In this document: one piece after another, positions 43,809 to 53,912 of the stretch
How positions within the stretch are numbered: the stretch's first letter is position 1
Layout of the letters: the number at the start of each line of letters is the position of its first letter
From: Leptospira congkakensis
Lineage (GTDB): Bacteria; Spirochaetota; Leptospiria; Leptospirales; Leptospiraceae
NCBI RefSeq assembly: GCF_004770265.1
Contig: NZ_RQGQ01000017.1
Span: 310,001-374,000, forward strand
Length of the DNA: 64,000 nucleotides
Direction of reading: 5' to 3'
The notes under the pieces: generated by a model
Told to the model about the DNA's origin: nothing
Seen by the model: only the letters and a program-made list of their open reading frames with translations
The model's database searches: none
Translations under genes and position numbers: made by a program

Positions 43809-44405
43809 ATGGGCAAAGGTGAGGATACAAAATCAATGATTTTGGATAAGGCAGTCCAAATGGCGAGTGTCCAGGGACTGGAAGGGCTTACTATAGGCTC
43901 CCTAGCCGATGAATTGGGGATGTCCAAAAGTGGGTTATTTGCCAAATTTGCCTCCAAGGAAAACCTCCAAATCGAAGTGCTCCGAGTGGGAAGTGAACTT
44001 TTCCGTAGGAATGTGGTCTACCCCGCCCTAAAAACCAAACCGGGTCTGAGCAGACTCAAAACAGCCTTTCAGATGTGGTTGTCGTGGGCACATACAGATG
44101 ACCTACCGGGAGGGTGTTTGTTTCTGTCTTCTAGTTCGGAATTTGACGACAGACCCGGGGTTGTCAGAGAGCATTTGAAAAAAACACAACTCAGCTGGCA
44201 AAAGACCTTAAGACAATTTGTACAAGATGCGAAAGATTGTTTAGAGTTAGATGCAAATACAAATGTAGAAAAGATGGTGCAAGAAATTTGGGGACTGATC
44301 TTAGCCTTTCATTTTTACAACAGGCTTTTGGAAGATAAAAACTCTGAAAAAAGAACCAAACAAAGTTTCAATGAGTTAATCAAAAGACACCAATATGAAG
44401 ATTAG
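43809..44405 (+). CDS. TetR family transcriptional regulator
   Basis: A 198-aa repressor: N-terminal TetR helix-turn-helix (SMILDKAVQMASVQGLEGLTIGSLADELGMSKSGLFAKFASKENLQIE) and a C-terminal ligand domain with GGCLFLSSSSEFDDRPG, as in the TetR_C_33/YcdC-like group. A likely operator overlaps its promoter (43786-43801). An identical inverted site lies at the start of the downstream hydrolase gene, which starts 30 bp after its stop and is probably its target. Confidence 0.9.
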   Translation: MGKGEDTKSMILDKAVQMASVQGLEGLTIGSLADELGMSKSGLFAKFASKENLQIEVLRVGSELFRRNVVYPALKTKPGLSRLKTAFQMWLSWAHTDDLPGGCLFLSSSSEFDDRPGVVREHLKKTQLSWQKTLRQFVQDAKDCLELDANTNVEKMVQEIWGLILAFHFYNRLLEDKNSEKRTKQSFNELIKRHQYED

Positions 44406-44435
44406 CAAGGATATTTAGAATAAGAGGATTTAAGT

Positions 44436-45296
44436 ATGGATACAAATAGTACGATCGTTCGTTCTTTAAATAGAACCTATCCCATCACTATGGAAGAAAA
44501 ATGGGCCTTTGCAAAAAGAAAACCGAAGTTCTTTGGTTATGTGGCTGCTGGGTATTTTTTATCAACACAGAAACAAAAACCATCACGAAAGGAAATGGAT
44601 GTGTTGGCGCTTGCCGAACAAAAAGAGTTTCAAGAGAAGGAACATCGCATCCAATACTTCCATTGGAAGGGTGAAGGAAAAACCATCCTTCTGGTTCATG
44701 GTTGGAATGGTCATACAGGAAATTTTTCAAGAATCGTTCCTGCGTTAATCGAGGAAGGTTATAATGTCATTGGAATTGATTTACCAGGGCATGGATTTTC
44801 TACAGGAAGGTATTCGAATATTGTTCTCTCAGCAAAAATGGTGTGTAGACTTGTGAATGAAATCGGTAATCCAGATTATATCATCACACATTCTTTCGGC
44901 GGTGCCGTTGCTACCGTAGCACAAGAATTAGGTGTCTTAGCAGATAAGTTAATTTACATTGCCCCTCCTTTAAAATTAGAAATTTTAAGAAAAAGTTTTA
45001 GTGATTATTACCGTTTAAGCGAAGAAGAACAAGAATCCATGCGTTCGATTTTGGAAAGAAAAGTTTCACAACCGCTCAGCAGTTTGGATTTGGGGGCCAC
45101 CGGTCCGAAGATGAATAACTCTCTTCTTGTGATTCATGATGAGGATGATTTAGAAATTCCATTTTCGATGGGACTTGCAGTATCAAAAGCATGGAAACAA
45201 TCCAAACTCATCAAAACCAAAGGTCTCGGTCACAAAATGATTTTGCGAACCGAGAGTGTGAAAGACGAGATCTTAAGTTTTTTAAAAGAAGTTTAA
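44436..45296 (+). CDS. Alpha/beta hydrolase
   Basis: A 286-aa serine hydrolase with the alpha/beta fold: oxyanion-loop HGWNGHTGNF, GIDLPGHGFS, nucleophile Ser153 in THSFGGAVA, the acid in VIHDEDDLEIP and His in GLGHKMIL. No signal peptide; cytoplasmic esterase or lipase-type. AGGA precedes the ATG by 8 nt. Codons 5-10 coincide with the second TetR operator copy. Probably cotranscribed with the TetR gene. Confidence 0.88.
   Translation: MDTNSTIVRSLNRTYPITMEEKWAFAKRKPKFFGYVAAGYFLSTQKQKPSRKEMDVLALAEQKEFQEKEHRIQYFHWKGEGKTILLVHGWNGHTGNFSRIVPALIEEGYNVIGIDLPGHGFSTGRYSNIVLSAKMVCRLVNEIGNPDYIITHSFGGAVATVAQELGVLADKLIYIAPPLKLEILRKSFSDYYRLSEEEQESMRSILERKVSQPLSSLDLGATGPKMNNSLLVIHDEDDLEIPFSMGLAVSKAWKQSKLIKTKGLGHKMILRTESVKDEILSFLKEV
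44448..44463. promoter_or_regulatory. Second TetR operator copy, inside the hydrolase start
   Basis: AGTACGATCGTTCGTT is the exact reverse complement of 43786-43801. It falls 12-27 bp inside the coding sequence of the hydrolase, so a bound repressor there could block elongation or an internal promoter. Confidence 0.6.
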
Positions 45297-45320
45297 ACCA
45301 AATTTCAAAAACCAGAGTTA

Positions 45321-45346
45321 AGAGTTAATGATTCAAAATTAACTCT
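45321..45346. terminator. Hairpin between convergent hydrolase and chemoreceptor genes
   Basis: AGAGTTAAT (45321-45329) and ATTAACTCT (45338-45346) pair over 9 bp with an 8-nt loop. The right arm includes the chemoreceptor stop codon. No strong T-run follows on either strand, so termination is plausible but not certain. Confidence 0.35.
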
Positions 45347-46922
45347 GACTCATTGAAGCCAGTTTATTGGCTTCGTCTTTAATCATTTCAATATGTTCTT
45401 CTAGATCTTTGGAGGCACGACTAATTTCGTTCACCTCCATTTCTAGTTGGACAATTCCTTTCGATGCTTCTTTCTGACCAAGTAACTGCTCTTTGGTGGA
45501 TTCAGAAATTTGTTTTGATAGTTCTCGGATTTGTGCCAATTCTACTAAAATTGCAGATAAAGTATTTCTTTGTTCCAAATACAATCGGTTCATATCTTGG
45601 ATTTCCACAAGGGTTTGGTTCAAGCGATCAATTTGAGATTTTGCCAATTCCCCAGTTTCTTTAGAAGCATTTCTAGCATTAGCTATGATTTCTTTGGAGC
45701 TTTTGACAACTACGGCGATTCTTTTTACGTTGTTTTTGGTAAACTCTGCAAGTTTACTCACTTCATTTGCTACAACAGCAAATCCTTTTCCAACATCTCC
45801 CGCTCGCGCAGCTTCAATGGAGGCGTTTAACGCTAGTAAGTTTGTCTTTTCTCCAATTTCTGCAACGATGTTATTGATTTCGTTTACTTGGTCAAAAGAC
45901 GATTGAATGGATTCCAAATGAGTTGCTGTTTGGTCGGCAACTTCTGTAACAGACATACTTTCTTTTTTGTTGATTTCTGCGATTTCAACAAGGTGTTCAC
46001 TTTGTACAAGAATTTGGTCCACAGTTTCTTTTAATATTTCTGTATCTGCTACCATTCCTTGGACTTTGTTATTTTGTTCTTCGATAGAAGATCCATTGGA
46101 TTCAAAAGAACTAGATAACTCAGAAATGACAGCAGTGATTTCTTCTAAGGAAGCAGCTTGTGATTCTAGTTTGATGGATGTTTGGGAGACAAAATTACTA
46201 AAATTTGTGATGGAACTTTCTAATTTGACGGCAGCATTGGCAGAAATTTTATTTCTTTCTTTGGTTTGACCAAGTAACATTTCTGCTTCATGGGCTTTGA
46301 TTTCAGCAAGGGAACTAATCTTTGTTAGTAGTTGGACAAGTAAACTAACAATGTATCCTGCGATCATAATAAAAATTGGTTTCATCACTTCGCCTGCCAA
46401 ACCAACATAACCCATTTGCCGAGACAATTCTGGATTCACAGAAAGTTTAATACCCGCAATATTAACGGCACAATACAAAGCAACAGCCGAAGTGATCGCA
46501 CCAATGAATGAGTTTAATAAAACAAATTTACGGTCGCCTAAAAATCCAGAATAGATGGCATTAAAAAAGAAGATAAAATAAACCACAGCGTTTGCCAGTG
46601 CCGCCTGAGCTTCTTTTAAACTCAAAGTACAATCCATAATGATGGTTCCGCCAAGAACCAAAGTATCGAGTAAGATGAGTGATTTATGAAACCAAGTCGG
46701 AGGGTTTGTTTTTTTTTCTAAAACATAAGCAACCGCACAATAAAATCCCATCGTACAAGTTCCGATCATATGGATCAAAAACATCTTTGGTTGGAATTCG
46801 TCCTTGGCCCCGATCATCGCGAGAAGGAATAAAAGAACCAGTCCAAACCTGATTCTATTGATAATAATTTTCCCTTGTTTCCAAAGATCTGCAATCGTTA
46901 ACACTAAATACCCTCGATTCAT
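45339..46922 (-). CDS. Methyl-accepting chemotaxis protein with multi-helix membrane sensor
   Basis: A 527-aa chemoreceptor. The first ~210 residues form about six membrane helices with very short loops, so the sensor is within the membrane rather than periplasmic. No HAMP domain is evident. The C-terminal cytoplasmic coiled coil carries the hairpin-tip signature [34 protein letters not shown], which contacts CheA/CheW. It ends without a CheR-docking pentapeptide. Single gene, promoter on the 47-kb side. Confidence 0.9.
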   Translation of the reverse strand: MNRGYLVLTIADLWKQGKIIINRIRFGLVLLFLLAMIGAKDEFQPKMFLIHMIGTCTMGFYCAVAYVLEKKTNPPTWFHKSLILLDTLVLGGTIIMDCTLSLKEAQAALANAVVYFIFFFNAIYSGFLGDRKFVLLNSFIGAITSAVALYCAVNIAGIKLSVNPELSRQMGYVGLAGEVMKPIFIMIAGYIVSLLVQLLTKISSLAEIKAHEAEMLLGQTKERNKISANAAVKLESSITNFSNFVSQTSIKLESQAASLEEITAVISELSSSFESNGSSIEEQNNKVQGMVADTEILKETVDQILVQSEHLVEIAEINKKESMSVTEVADQTATHLESIQSSFDQVNEINNIVAEIGEKTNLLALNASIEAARAGDVGKGFAVVANEVSKLAEFTKNNVKRIAVVVKSSKEIIANARNASKETGELAKSQIDRLNQTLVEIQDMNRLYLEQRNTLSAILVELAQIRELSKQISESTKEQLLGQKEASKGIVQLEMEVNEISRASKDLEEHIEMIKDEANKLASMSQS

Positions 46923-47308
46923 TACATCACCAGAATGGCGATTAGGTGCAATATTTTATTGGTCTTATTCATCTACGGATCAAAACCAATAGAAATACTC
47001 TGTATTTTTGGTTTTTTTAGATGAAATTTGAATTTTTCAAAGGGAACAAACAGTATGTATTTTTGTTTCTCGGGCTACAGCGAAAATTTAGAAAGAATCA
47101 AGGAAACCAATTTGTTATGTCACAAATTGGAACACTCTCCCCTACTTTGCCTCGCCAAATGGCTCACATAACTCTTACAAACTTTAGAGGAAGTTCGGCA
47201 AAGTATTCATTCTTTCTGTCATAAGACTAGAGCAAAGAATTTTTAATTGATAAACCAACTTCCTGTTACCGAAGTGATTCAAAAGTAAATCATTGTCTGG
47301 AGTGAGTT
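46923..47308. other. Intergenic stretch between chemoreceptor and DUF3052 genes
   Basis: A 67-codon plus-strand frame at 47021-47224 has no coding character or ribosome-binding site. Short imperfect inverted repeats around CCAATTTGTTATGTCACAAATTGG (47108-47131; arms CCAATTTGT/ACAAATTGG) could be a regulatory hairpin. No other feature is seen. Confidence 0.45.
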
Positions 47309-47719
47309 ATGACGGCCGGATATTCAGGAAAACCTCTTGTTGAAAAGTTAGGGATCAAAGAAAATATGACCCTCCACTTTATCAATCTCCCTTCCAAAAA
47401 CTTTACCGATAGTTGGGGAACATTTCCCAAACCAATTTATATTCTTGAAAAGCCTAAAGTTGGAATGGATTTGATTCATTTTTTTAGTACAACTTCGAAA
47501 GAGTATAACTCAAAATTACCAAAACTACTTAAATACCTAAAACCAACAGGTATGATTTGGATTTCTTGGCCAAAGAAGGCATCCAAAATTCCTTCGGATA
47601 TGAATGAAGATCTCATCCGTAACTTTGCTTTGGAGCTAGGACTTGTTGATGTGAAAGTATGTGCTGTGGATGAAATTTGGTCCGGATTAAAGTTAGTGAT
47701 CCGAAAAGAAAATCGATAG
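47309..47719 (+). CDS. DUF3052 family protein
   Basis: A 136-aa cytoplasmic protein. It matches DUF3052 by its start (AGYSGKPLVEKLGIKENM), the middle DLIHFFSTT, LPKLLKYLKPTGMIWISWPKKASKI, and the end VDVKVCAVDEIWSGLKLVIRK. Function unknown; the family is common in bacteria and often single-copy. ATG preceded by GGAGTG 7 nt upstream. Confidence 0.85.
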   Translation: MTAGYSGKPLVEKLGIKENMTLHFINLPSKNFTDSWGTFPKPIYILEKPKVGMDLIHFFSTTSKEYNSKLPKLLKYLKPTGMIWISWPKKASKIPSDMNEDLIRNFALELGLVDVKVCAVDEIWSGLKLVIRKENR

Positions 47720-47863
47720 AAACATTCGTACAAAATGCCCGGAAAATCAAAATGGAGAACACTATCTAAAAATTTTCATTAGAACGATTCAAATATGTAG
47801 TTTGACAAATCCTACAGATGAATCATGAAATATGATTCTATTCGTTTTACCGGGATCAGAAAA

Positions 47864-49855
47864 ATGAAATTCAATAGCCTAAAGATCGTTATCATTTCAC
47901 TCAGTGTGGCCGTCATTATGGTCTTAACCTTAGGGATCACATCATTTGCCTATGTCATTGGCAAAAACTACATTGTCGATGCTTACATTGGCGAAATGAA
48001 AAACGTTGCCAGACTCTCCGGAAAACGAATCCAGAATTTTTTTGACCAACAATTTTTGTTAGCCGAATTTACAGCCACAAACCCGGAATTTGCGGAACAT
48101 TGTATTAAAAAAGATCGTAAATTTCTAGACCCACTCCTTGCCAATCTCAGTAAAAAGTTCGGCGTTTATGAAAATGTTTTTATATCTACAGCTGAAGAAA
48201 ACCCAATCGTTTTTTCTGATGCCACCGGTAAAGCCATTGGTTTCCGTTGGGGAAACACTGGCTTCGATGAAAATATCAAAGCGGTTCTGGAAGGAAAACC
48301 GCTTTTAAGTAAGGTGAATCGATCTCCTGTCACTCAGGAACCCGTTGCAGTTTTGACAGTACCAGTGTTCCAAGGCAAACAAGTTGTGGCGATCTTTGCC
48401 TTTGCCATTTCTTTAAATCATCTTACCGATGAAGTTGTGAAGGATGTCAAAATTGGAAATGAAGGTTTTGTTGCCATCACTGATAGAGAAGGCCAAGTGA
48501 TTGGACATCCAGATAAATCTTTAATCCTAAAACTGGATCTTCAAAAACTAGATTGGGGAAAAAAGTTACTCGAGCTAAAATCTGATGAACATATGGAATA
48601 TTTTTTTGGTAAAGAAAAAATCGCAACGGTATTTGATTTAGGTCAATATAACATTCGATTGGCAACCATTGCTACGAAAGGAGAAGTTCTCATCGTTGTC
48701 CATGATATGTTACTTAAGATTGGAATCTTTTCTATTATCATTTTGAGTATTTCTATATTCACATTGTATCGTTTGATCACTCAAAGATTAAAACCAATTT
48801 CTGGACTTAGAGATCTTTTGAAAAAAATGTCTGCTGGTGATTTGAGCCATTCATTAGCAATCACACATAATGATGAAATTGGAGAGTTGAGTGGTGATAC
48901 AAATTCCTTTTTACTCAGTCTTCGAAAAATCATCTCAGAGATTCAGTTTATTTCTCAGGAACTTGCATCAAGTGCCGGTGAACTTTCTTCTAGTTCCGAT
49001 AGTTTTTCTGGAGGAGCACAAGCCACAGCCGCTTCCACCGAACAGATGTCAGCCACTGTTGAAGAAATGTCTGCCAGTATGGAAAATATTACTGGTTCCA
49101 TTGATATCCAACATAGAAACATTTCTCAATTCCAAATTAAAATCCAAGAGTTAGCCAATAGTGTCAAACGAGTGGCTGATGAAATTGATCATACACTCAC
49201 ACGAATGAAATCCATTTCCAACCAGGCGAAAGAAGGTGAACAGTCTCTTACGGGAATGAATGATATGATTAGTAATATCCTGAAATCATCAGATGAGATG
49301 AAAGCCATCATTGCCATCATCAATGAAATTTCAGACCAAACACAACTCTTAGCTCTTAACGCTGCGATTGAAGCGGCTCGTGCTGGAGATGCGGGAAGGG
49401 GATTTGCGGTTGTTGCTGAGGAGATTTCTAAACTTTCAATTCGAACTGCCTCTTCCATCAAATCGATTTCGGAGATGATCAATAAAAACTCTAAAGAACT
49501 GGATGGAGGTGCGAGGAGCATCCAATCTTCCACTTCTCTCATCCAAGAGATCATTAGAAACATCAATGGAGTTTCCGAAGCAATGGATTCTCTTTATACC
49601 ATTATGGGATCCCAATCGGAAATCAACCAATCGGTTTTGGAAAACTCTGGAATCGTCAAAGGGGAATCGGACCAAATCAAAGTAGCTGCCGATGAACAAA
49701 GAGGAGCTGTAAGAGAAATTACAGATGTGATCACCCAAATCAACGAACATACTATCAACACTGCGGCGGGAGCTGAAGAGATGTCTTCCTCCGCCAAAAA
49801 TCTTTCCAATACAGCGGACAAATTGAAAGGGATTTGCGACCAATTCCAGTTGTAA
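47864..49855 (+). CDS. Methyl-accepting chemotaxis protein with Cache sensor
   Basis: About 663 aa from ATG 47864 (MKFNSLKIV); the frame also opens 13 codons earlier at 47825, and neither has a strong ribosome-binding site. TM1 (residues ~10-32), a periplasmic dCache-type ligand domain of ~230 residues ([19 protein letters not shown]), TM2 (near [18 protein letters not shown]), HAMP, then a long coiled coil with tip [34 protein letters not shown]. It senses an external small molecule; ligand unknown. Followed by repeat R1 copy B. Confidence 0.92.
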   Translation: MKFNSLKIVIISLSVAVIMVLTLGITSFAYVIGKNYIVDAYIGEMKNVARLSGKRIQNFFDQQFLLAEFTATNPEFAEHCIKKDRKFLDPLLANLSKKFGVYENVFISTAEENPIVFSDATGKAIGFRWGNTGFDENIKAVLEGKPLLSKVNRSPVTQEPVAVLTVPVFQGKQVVAIFAFAISLNHLTDEVVKDVKIGNEGFVAITDREGQVIGHPDKSLILKLDLQKLDWGKKLLELKSDEHMEYFFGKEKIATVFDLGQYNIRLATIATKGEVLIVVHDMLLKIGIFSIIILSISIFTLYRLITQRLKPISGLRDLLKKMSAGDLSHSLAITHNDEIGELSGDTNSFLLSLRKIISEIQFISQELASSAGELSSSSDSFSGGAQATAASTEQMSATVEEMSASMENITGSIDIQHRNISQFQIKIQELANSVKRVADEIDHTLTRMKSISNQAKEGEQSLTGMNDMISNILKSSDEMKAIIAIINEISDQTQLLALNAAIEAARAGDAGRGFAVVAEEISKLSIRTASSIKSISEMINKNSKELDGGARSIQSSTSLIQEIIRNINGVSEAMDSLYTIMGSQSEINQSVLENSGIVKGESDQIKVAADEQRGAVREITDVITQINEHTINTAAGAEEMSSSAKNLSNTADKLKGICDQFQL

Positions 49856-50229
49856 TCATAGCTGGGATTTGATTCCAAAGCGGAAGGGATCGCAGCGGAA
49901 ATCCTTTCGCCTCGCGAAAGATTGGAGCGTAGAGCCCGGTCCAACACCGGTCGGTGGTGGATCCGCCCAAAATCTTTAAAGATAAGATCATTTTTATAAG
50001 AATCAAATCGTGATTTTTTTGTAATAAAACTCGAACCCAATTGTGACAAACCGAGTTTTTGTTAAAAAAATATACAAAAAGCAGGCAATCAGGGCCTCTG
50101 TAATTATTTTGTAACATTTACGTCATCTAATCCCAACAATACTTCAATACGTTTGTAACTAGACTGAAACATTCAACCGGCAGGTAACATCCGTTTGTAA
50201 TCAATCCAAATCAGTCGTGACCAAACTGA
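49856..50229. other. Intergenic stretch holding R1 copy B and the porin promoter
   Basis: R1 lies at 49880-49968. The remaining AT-rich part (49969-50229) must carry the promoter of the porin gene; I see no clean -35/-10 pair. No reading frame. Confidence 0.5.
49880..49968 (+). repeat. Repeat family R1, copy B
   Basis: Inverted-orientation copy of 9251-9334. The stem CTTTCGC/GCGAAAG replaces CTGCAA/TTGCAG of copy A, and CACCGGTCGGTG replaces the CCACCACC stem, so base pairing is kept while the sequence changes. It starts 25 bp after the chemoreceptor stop codon and has the same orientation relative to that gene as copy A has to its gene. Confidence 0.75.
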
Positions 50230-51933
50230 ATGAAGACTATAATCAAAGCTCTCTTGGGCATCTTAATCGTTGCGAGAGCGGTTTCTGCAGAACCAGAACC
50301 AACCCAAACAAAAGAACAGATTCCACAGGTTACTGCTCCGGCAGAAACCAAAGAACATAAAAAGGAATCCAAGGAACCACAAGCGAAAGTATACCGAGAA
50401 CTCTATGAAGATACCGAGTCCGGACAAATTTTTACCAAACCGGGACCAAACCGAGTGAAGGTGGAATACAATCGTCCCCTTACTAACGGAAATTCAACAA
50501 CCCTACCGGATGCCTTCGCTCATAGACCCGATGATACAACAAAAGAAAAACTAACGATTTATGGTCGTTTGCAGTTTCGTGGTGTATCCGGATCGGAAGA
50601 TTCTCTCTTCAATAATGGACACCGCGATTTTAACACAGTCGATTGGAACTTTCGTAGGCTAAGGTTTGGTGCACAATATGAAAACGATTGGTGGGGAACC
50701 AATATCCAACTTCGTTTGGAAAACATGCTCAATCGAACCGATGTGGTGCAAACGACAAACACTTTAAATTATTTAGATTCGAATGGTAGGCCAGCAACAA
50801 CTACCTATGTAACCAACACTAAATTAAAAGATAACCGTGGTTATATTCATGAAGCCTTTGGTTTTGCAAAAATTCCTTATGCAGGATTACGATTTGTATT
50901 TGGACAATTGCCAACACAATTCAGTCGAGAGTATTTACAGTCTTCTGCAAACTTTGTAACTTTAGAACGCAGTATGATAGTAAATGCCATTCCTCAGTTT
51001 GATCATGGTGTAATGATCCAAGCAAACCCTCTGAAAGAAATTGATCACAAATGGGAAAGATACTTACAGGTTTCGCTTATGATGAGTAACGGAAAAGGTG
51101 GTGGTGGCGATTATGGAACGGGAAGAAGACAAGATTTAACTACTGCTAACCGGTATGGTGCTGTCAACACTTCACCAATTTACTATGCACGTGCTCAAGT
51201 GAATGTATTTGGAGGACTAAAAAGAGAAGTTGATGGGAAGATGGTGAACTGGCAAGAAGGAGAAGAAATTTTCCAACGTGAGTTGAAATGGTCAGTGGGT
51301 GCAGGATATTTACAAACGCAAAACTTAAGCACTCCTTCTCTTTATGTTCCTGAATACACTCCCGGAACCACCAGTGGAATTCAATTGTTAACCGCACAGG
51401 GTGCAAATCCAGATCGTGGAGGTTTAGATTCCAATGGAAATCCAAACTTTTTGGTTCAAAATTCAGTTCCTACTTTGGGTCGACCGAAGATGGGACTCGT
51501 GGGGCATACTTACGATAGTACCTTTACTTACAAAGGTTTTTATCTATCTGGCGCCTATACAACATTTGGTGGTGCAGCTTCCAATGATTTATTTGGATAT
51601 CATGGAACCATTGGTTATAACATTCCTTTTTTGGATAAATACTACATTATGCCTGTGTTCAAGTATGAATACATCCAAGGTGATTTTAATCGAAATGGGA
51701 AAGTGGATCCTACGGATTCTTTACGAGTGTATTGGGCAGGTCTCAACTTGTTCGGTGACAAACACCATTTCAAAGCACAACTTTACTACCAAGTCCTTGG
51801 CAACCAATTTGATGTGAATCCAAACACAGGAAATGCCATGCCGATCGATGACAGAAGAGTTTACTTACAACTACAAGCCAACTTTTGGACCGGAGTTGTT
51901 TCTCCAGAAGCTTACAGCTATCGACCCAACTAA
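50230..51933 (+). CDS. OprP/OprO-like outer-membrane porin
   Basis: A 567-aa exported barrel protein. A signal peptide (IIKALLGILIVARAVSA) is followed by a charged Pro/Glu/Lys linker (residues 20-60) and then a phosphate-selective-porin-like barrel: KLTIYGRLQFRGVSG, DWNFRRLRFGAQYENDWWGTNIQLRLEN, LRFVFGQLPTQFSREYLQSS, and the last strands HHFKAQLYYQVLGNQFD and VYLQLQANFW. It probably forms a channel for small anions or nutrients. A lipoprotein gene follows after 10 bp, likely cotranscribed. Confidence 0.8.
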   Translation: MKTIIKALLGILIVARAVSAEPEPTQTKEQIPQVTAPAETKEHKKESKEPQAKVYRELYEDTESGQIFTKPGPNRVKVEYNRPLTNGNSTTLPDAFAHRPDDTTKEKLTIYGRLQFRGVSGSEDSLFNNGHRDFNTVDWNFRRLRFGAQYENDWWGTNIQLRLENMLNRTDVVQTTNTLNYLDSNGRPATTTYVTNTKLKDNRGYIHEAFGFAKIPYAGLRFVFGQLPTQFSREYLQSSANFVTLERSMIVNAIPQFDHGVMIQANPLKEIDHKWERYLQVSLMMSNGKGGGGDYGTGRRQDLTTANRYGAVNTSPIYYARAQVNVFGGLKREVDGKMVNWQEGEEIFQRELKWSVGAGYLQTQNLSTPSLYVPEYTPGTTSGIQLLTAQGANPDRGGLDSNGNPNFLVQNSVPTLGRPKMGLVGHTYDSTFTYKGFYLSGAYTTFGGAASNDLFGYHGTIGYNIPFLDKYYIMPVFKYEYIQGDFNRNGKVDPTDSLRVYWAGLNLFGDKHHFKAQLYYQVLGNQFDVNPNTGNAMPIDDRRVYLQLQANFWTGVVSPEAYSYRPN

Positions 51934-51943
51934 GAGGAAACAA

Positions 51944-52423
51944 ATGAAATTTAAAATGAATTTAATGATACGAATTTTTATAATTCTAGTGGTTTCTTAC
52001 TTTTTGGGGAACTGCCAATCGAAGGAACAAAACCGAGAAAACATTTCTTCACTTGTGGTGAACAATTTACTGAATGGTGTAGCCGACAGAAACAAATCAT
52101 TAGTCGTGATGGAAGTTGCTGATCTTGGTGGATCGTATACAGGAACTTGTTATGACACTTTCCAACTGAATGGTGGAAATGTTGGATCTACTGCTTATTT
52201 TAACACTCCACCAGGTGGTGCTGGCGGACTCTTAAATACCAATATTAAAAAATATGCAGTATCCACTTCCTCTTGTTCGGATTTGGGTTTTGCTAGTGGA
52301 AGTAATTTTGGCTCTACTTCACAAAGACCAAACCCGAACGATATGTTCACATTCAAAATGTACACTTGTGATCCGAACAATAACCCATGTGGGAAATCAG
52401 CGATCACAACTGCAGGATTTTGA
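51944..52423 (+). CDS. Hypothetical lipoprotein cotranscribed with the porin
   Basis: A 159-aa product; the ATG at 51944 has AGAGGA 7 nt upstream. The signal IRIFIILVVSYFLGNC gives a good lipobox (FLGNC). The mature part is Gly/Ser/Asn-rich with four cysteines in pairs (GTCYD, SSCSD, YTCDP, NPCGK), probably two disulfides. No family recognised. The 10-bp gap suggests it assists or decorates the porin. Confidence 0.7.
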   Translation: MKFKMNLMIRIFIILVVSYFLGNCQSKEQNRENISSLVVNNLLNGVADRNKSLVVMEVADLGGSYTGTCYDTFQLNGGNVGSTAYFNTPPGGAGGLLNTNIKKYAVSTSSCSDLGFASGSNFGSTSQRPNPNDMFTFKMYTCDPNNNPCGKSAITTAGF

Positions 52424-52435
52424 TTCAATTCTCAT

Positions 52436-52469
52436 TCATCTATCTGGCTGTAATCAATCAGATAGATGA
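52436..52469. terminator. Inverted repeat between convergent operons
   Basis: TCATCTATCTG (52436-52446) and CAGATAGATGA (52459-52469) are perfectly complementary around a 12-nt loop; weaker pairing extends outward into AATTCT/AGAATT. It stands between two converging stop codons, so it is a likely bidirectional transcription stop. Confidence 0.55.
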
Positions 52470-52493
52470 TAAGAATTTGTGATATAAAATGAT

Positions 52494-53726
52494 TTACCAC
52501 TGCTGGTACATTTGTTCTGCAAAACCAGCAAGGTCTTTTACTTCGAGTTTTGTGCCGTCATCCAAGACCACATATCCGTTGTAATGACCAAAAACTTTAT
52601 TTAAGTATGCTTCTGTTTTGAGTAAGTCCAAAATTTCCGAAAAACTAAAGTTTTGGTACAATTGTTTTAAAAATCCGAACATTCCTGCTAAGTCGATGTC
52701 TGAGGATAAAAGATACACTGGAGTGAATTCTAATTCCAAACGACCTTCGTTACTTATAAATTTCCAAGGTTTTTTATAATCGGTTACATCATACTTCCAA
52801 GTGACTTTATCTAGTTTATGAACCTTTCCTTTGTAAACAATTCCATTCTCTGTGGCATTGTTTGGAATTCCAAACCCGTATCCCAAATTCAAACTGAGTA
52901 ACTCACCTTTGATAAGGCCTGCTCCAGCAGCCCATAACCATTTATTTTTTTCAGGCCATGTCCCTCTTCCCCAATCAAGTACCGCATAACTTTTGTCATC
53001 AAACTCATAAGTAGTATTGTTGTATTGGATGGAACCTTTACAGATCAAACTCGGCATTTTGTATTCATAAAAAAAAGAAGATTCGGAAAAAGGAGTGATG
53101 ACTGCAAGTGCTTCCGGTGCTTTTTCTTCTAATTCAAAATTACCTTTAATGGATTCGGAATTAGTATCTCCATGGACCGAATATTCGATGATTCTTTTTC
53201 CCTTTAATTTGGTAATTCGAATGTACTGATCACCTTTTTTGAATTCAATGGGATCGGTTGTATTGGTTGGAAAAAAAATTTCTCCCGGTCTTACCAATTC
53301 TGTTTTAGAAAATAAAACCTTTCCTGTAGCAAAGTCCAAAAGTTCCACACTGCCCATTGCTAAATTTCCAATGTCTGTAACAGTAATAGCGCCACCAAAC
53401 TTTTCATTGTAGAATGTATAATGTTCCCAACGTTTGTATCGTTTGGGATCTGCTTTTATATAAGATTCATCAATTTGAAAATAAGGATATCTCGCCCAAC
53501 CAGAAACATTCAACTTACCATCGTTTGACAATACTGGGATGGGACTTTTGATTTCTTTCTGGTTGGTTGGATCTTGGCCTGGTTCGGGAATCAATGTGAT
53601 GATTTTCCCAGTTTGGTCTTGAACTTCGTTTGGTCCTAATTTTGAATTAGAACAAGAATAGATTAGAAGAGATGATATGATGGCCATTCCAAGTAAGAAC
53701 GGTAACATCAAATTTTTGTTTATCAT
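52494..53726 (-). CDS. DUF2804 family lipoprotein
   Basis: A 410-aa protein. The signal ends in LLIYSC (lipobox-like). Then comes the DUF2804 domain: LNVSGWARYPYFQ, KRWEHYTFYNEKFGGAITVTDIG, the hallmark YAVLDWGRGTWPEKNKWLWAAGAG, SLNLGYGFG, and a C-terminal VFGHYNGYVVLDDG. DUF2804 proteins are related to the AttH/CrtC-like calycin fold. Lipid or isoprenoid-like substrates are suspected but unproven. Placement in the envelope is inferred from the signal. Confidence 0.8.
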   Translation of the reverse strand: MINKNLMLPFLLGMAIISSLLIYSCSNSKLGPNEVQDQTGKIITLIPEPGQDPTNQKEIKSPIPVLSNDGKLNVSGWARYPYFQIDESYIKADPKRYKRWEHYTFYNEKFGGAITVTDIGNLAMGSVELLDFATGKVLFSKTELVRPGEIFFPTNTTDPIEFKKGDQYIRITKLKGKRIIEYSVHGDTNSESIKGNFELEEKAPEALAVITPFSESSFFYEYKMPSLICKGSIQYNNTTYEFDDKSYAVLDWGRGTWPEKNKWLWAAGAGLIKGELLSLNLGYGFGIPNNATENGIVYKGKVHKLDKVTWKYDVTDYKKPWKFISNEGRLELEFTPVYLLSSDIDLAGMFGFLKQLYQNFSFSEILDLLKTEAYLNKVFGHYNGYVVLDDGTKLEVKDLAGFAEQMYQQW

Positions 53727-53912
53727 TGGTTTTCCCCGTGAGTGGCAATGAGATCATCCACAGGCGCATATCGTCAATGCTTCTTACAAATCAAAAAAGA
53801 ATTCTGTATTAGGTAATTGGAATACAATAGGGAAAATTTTAAGTTTTAGGAAAAATATCGATCACTGCCGAAAGAAGATAAAATCCATGTCATAAATCCA
53901 ATGACATCAGAT

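Noticed and set aside
47021..47224. 67-aa plus-strand gene before DUF3052
   Set aside because: No ribosome-binding site and no protein-like pattern; lies in the promoter side of the adjacent chemoreceptor.
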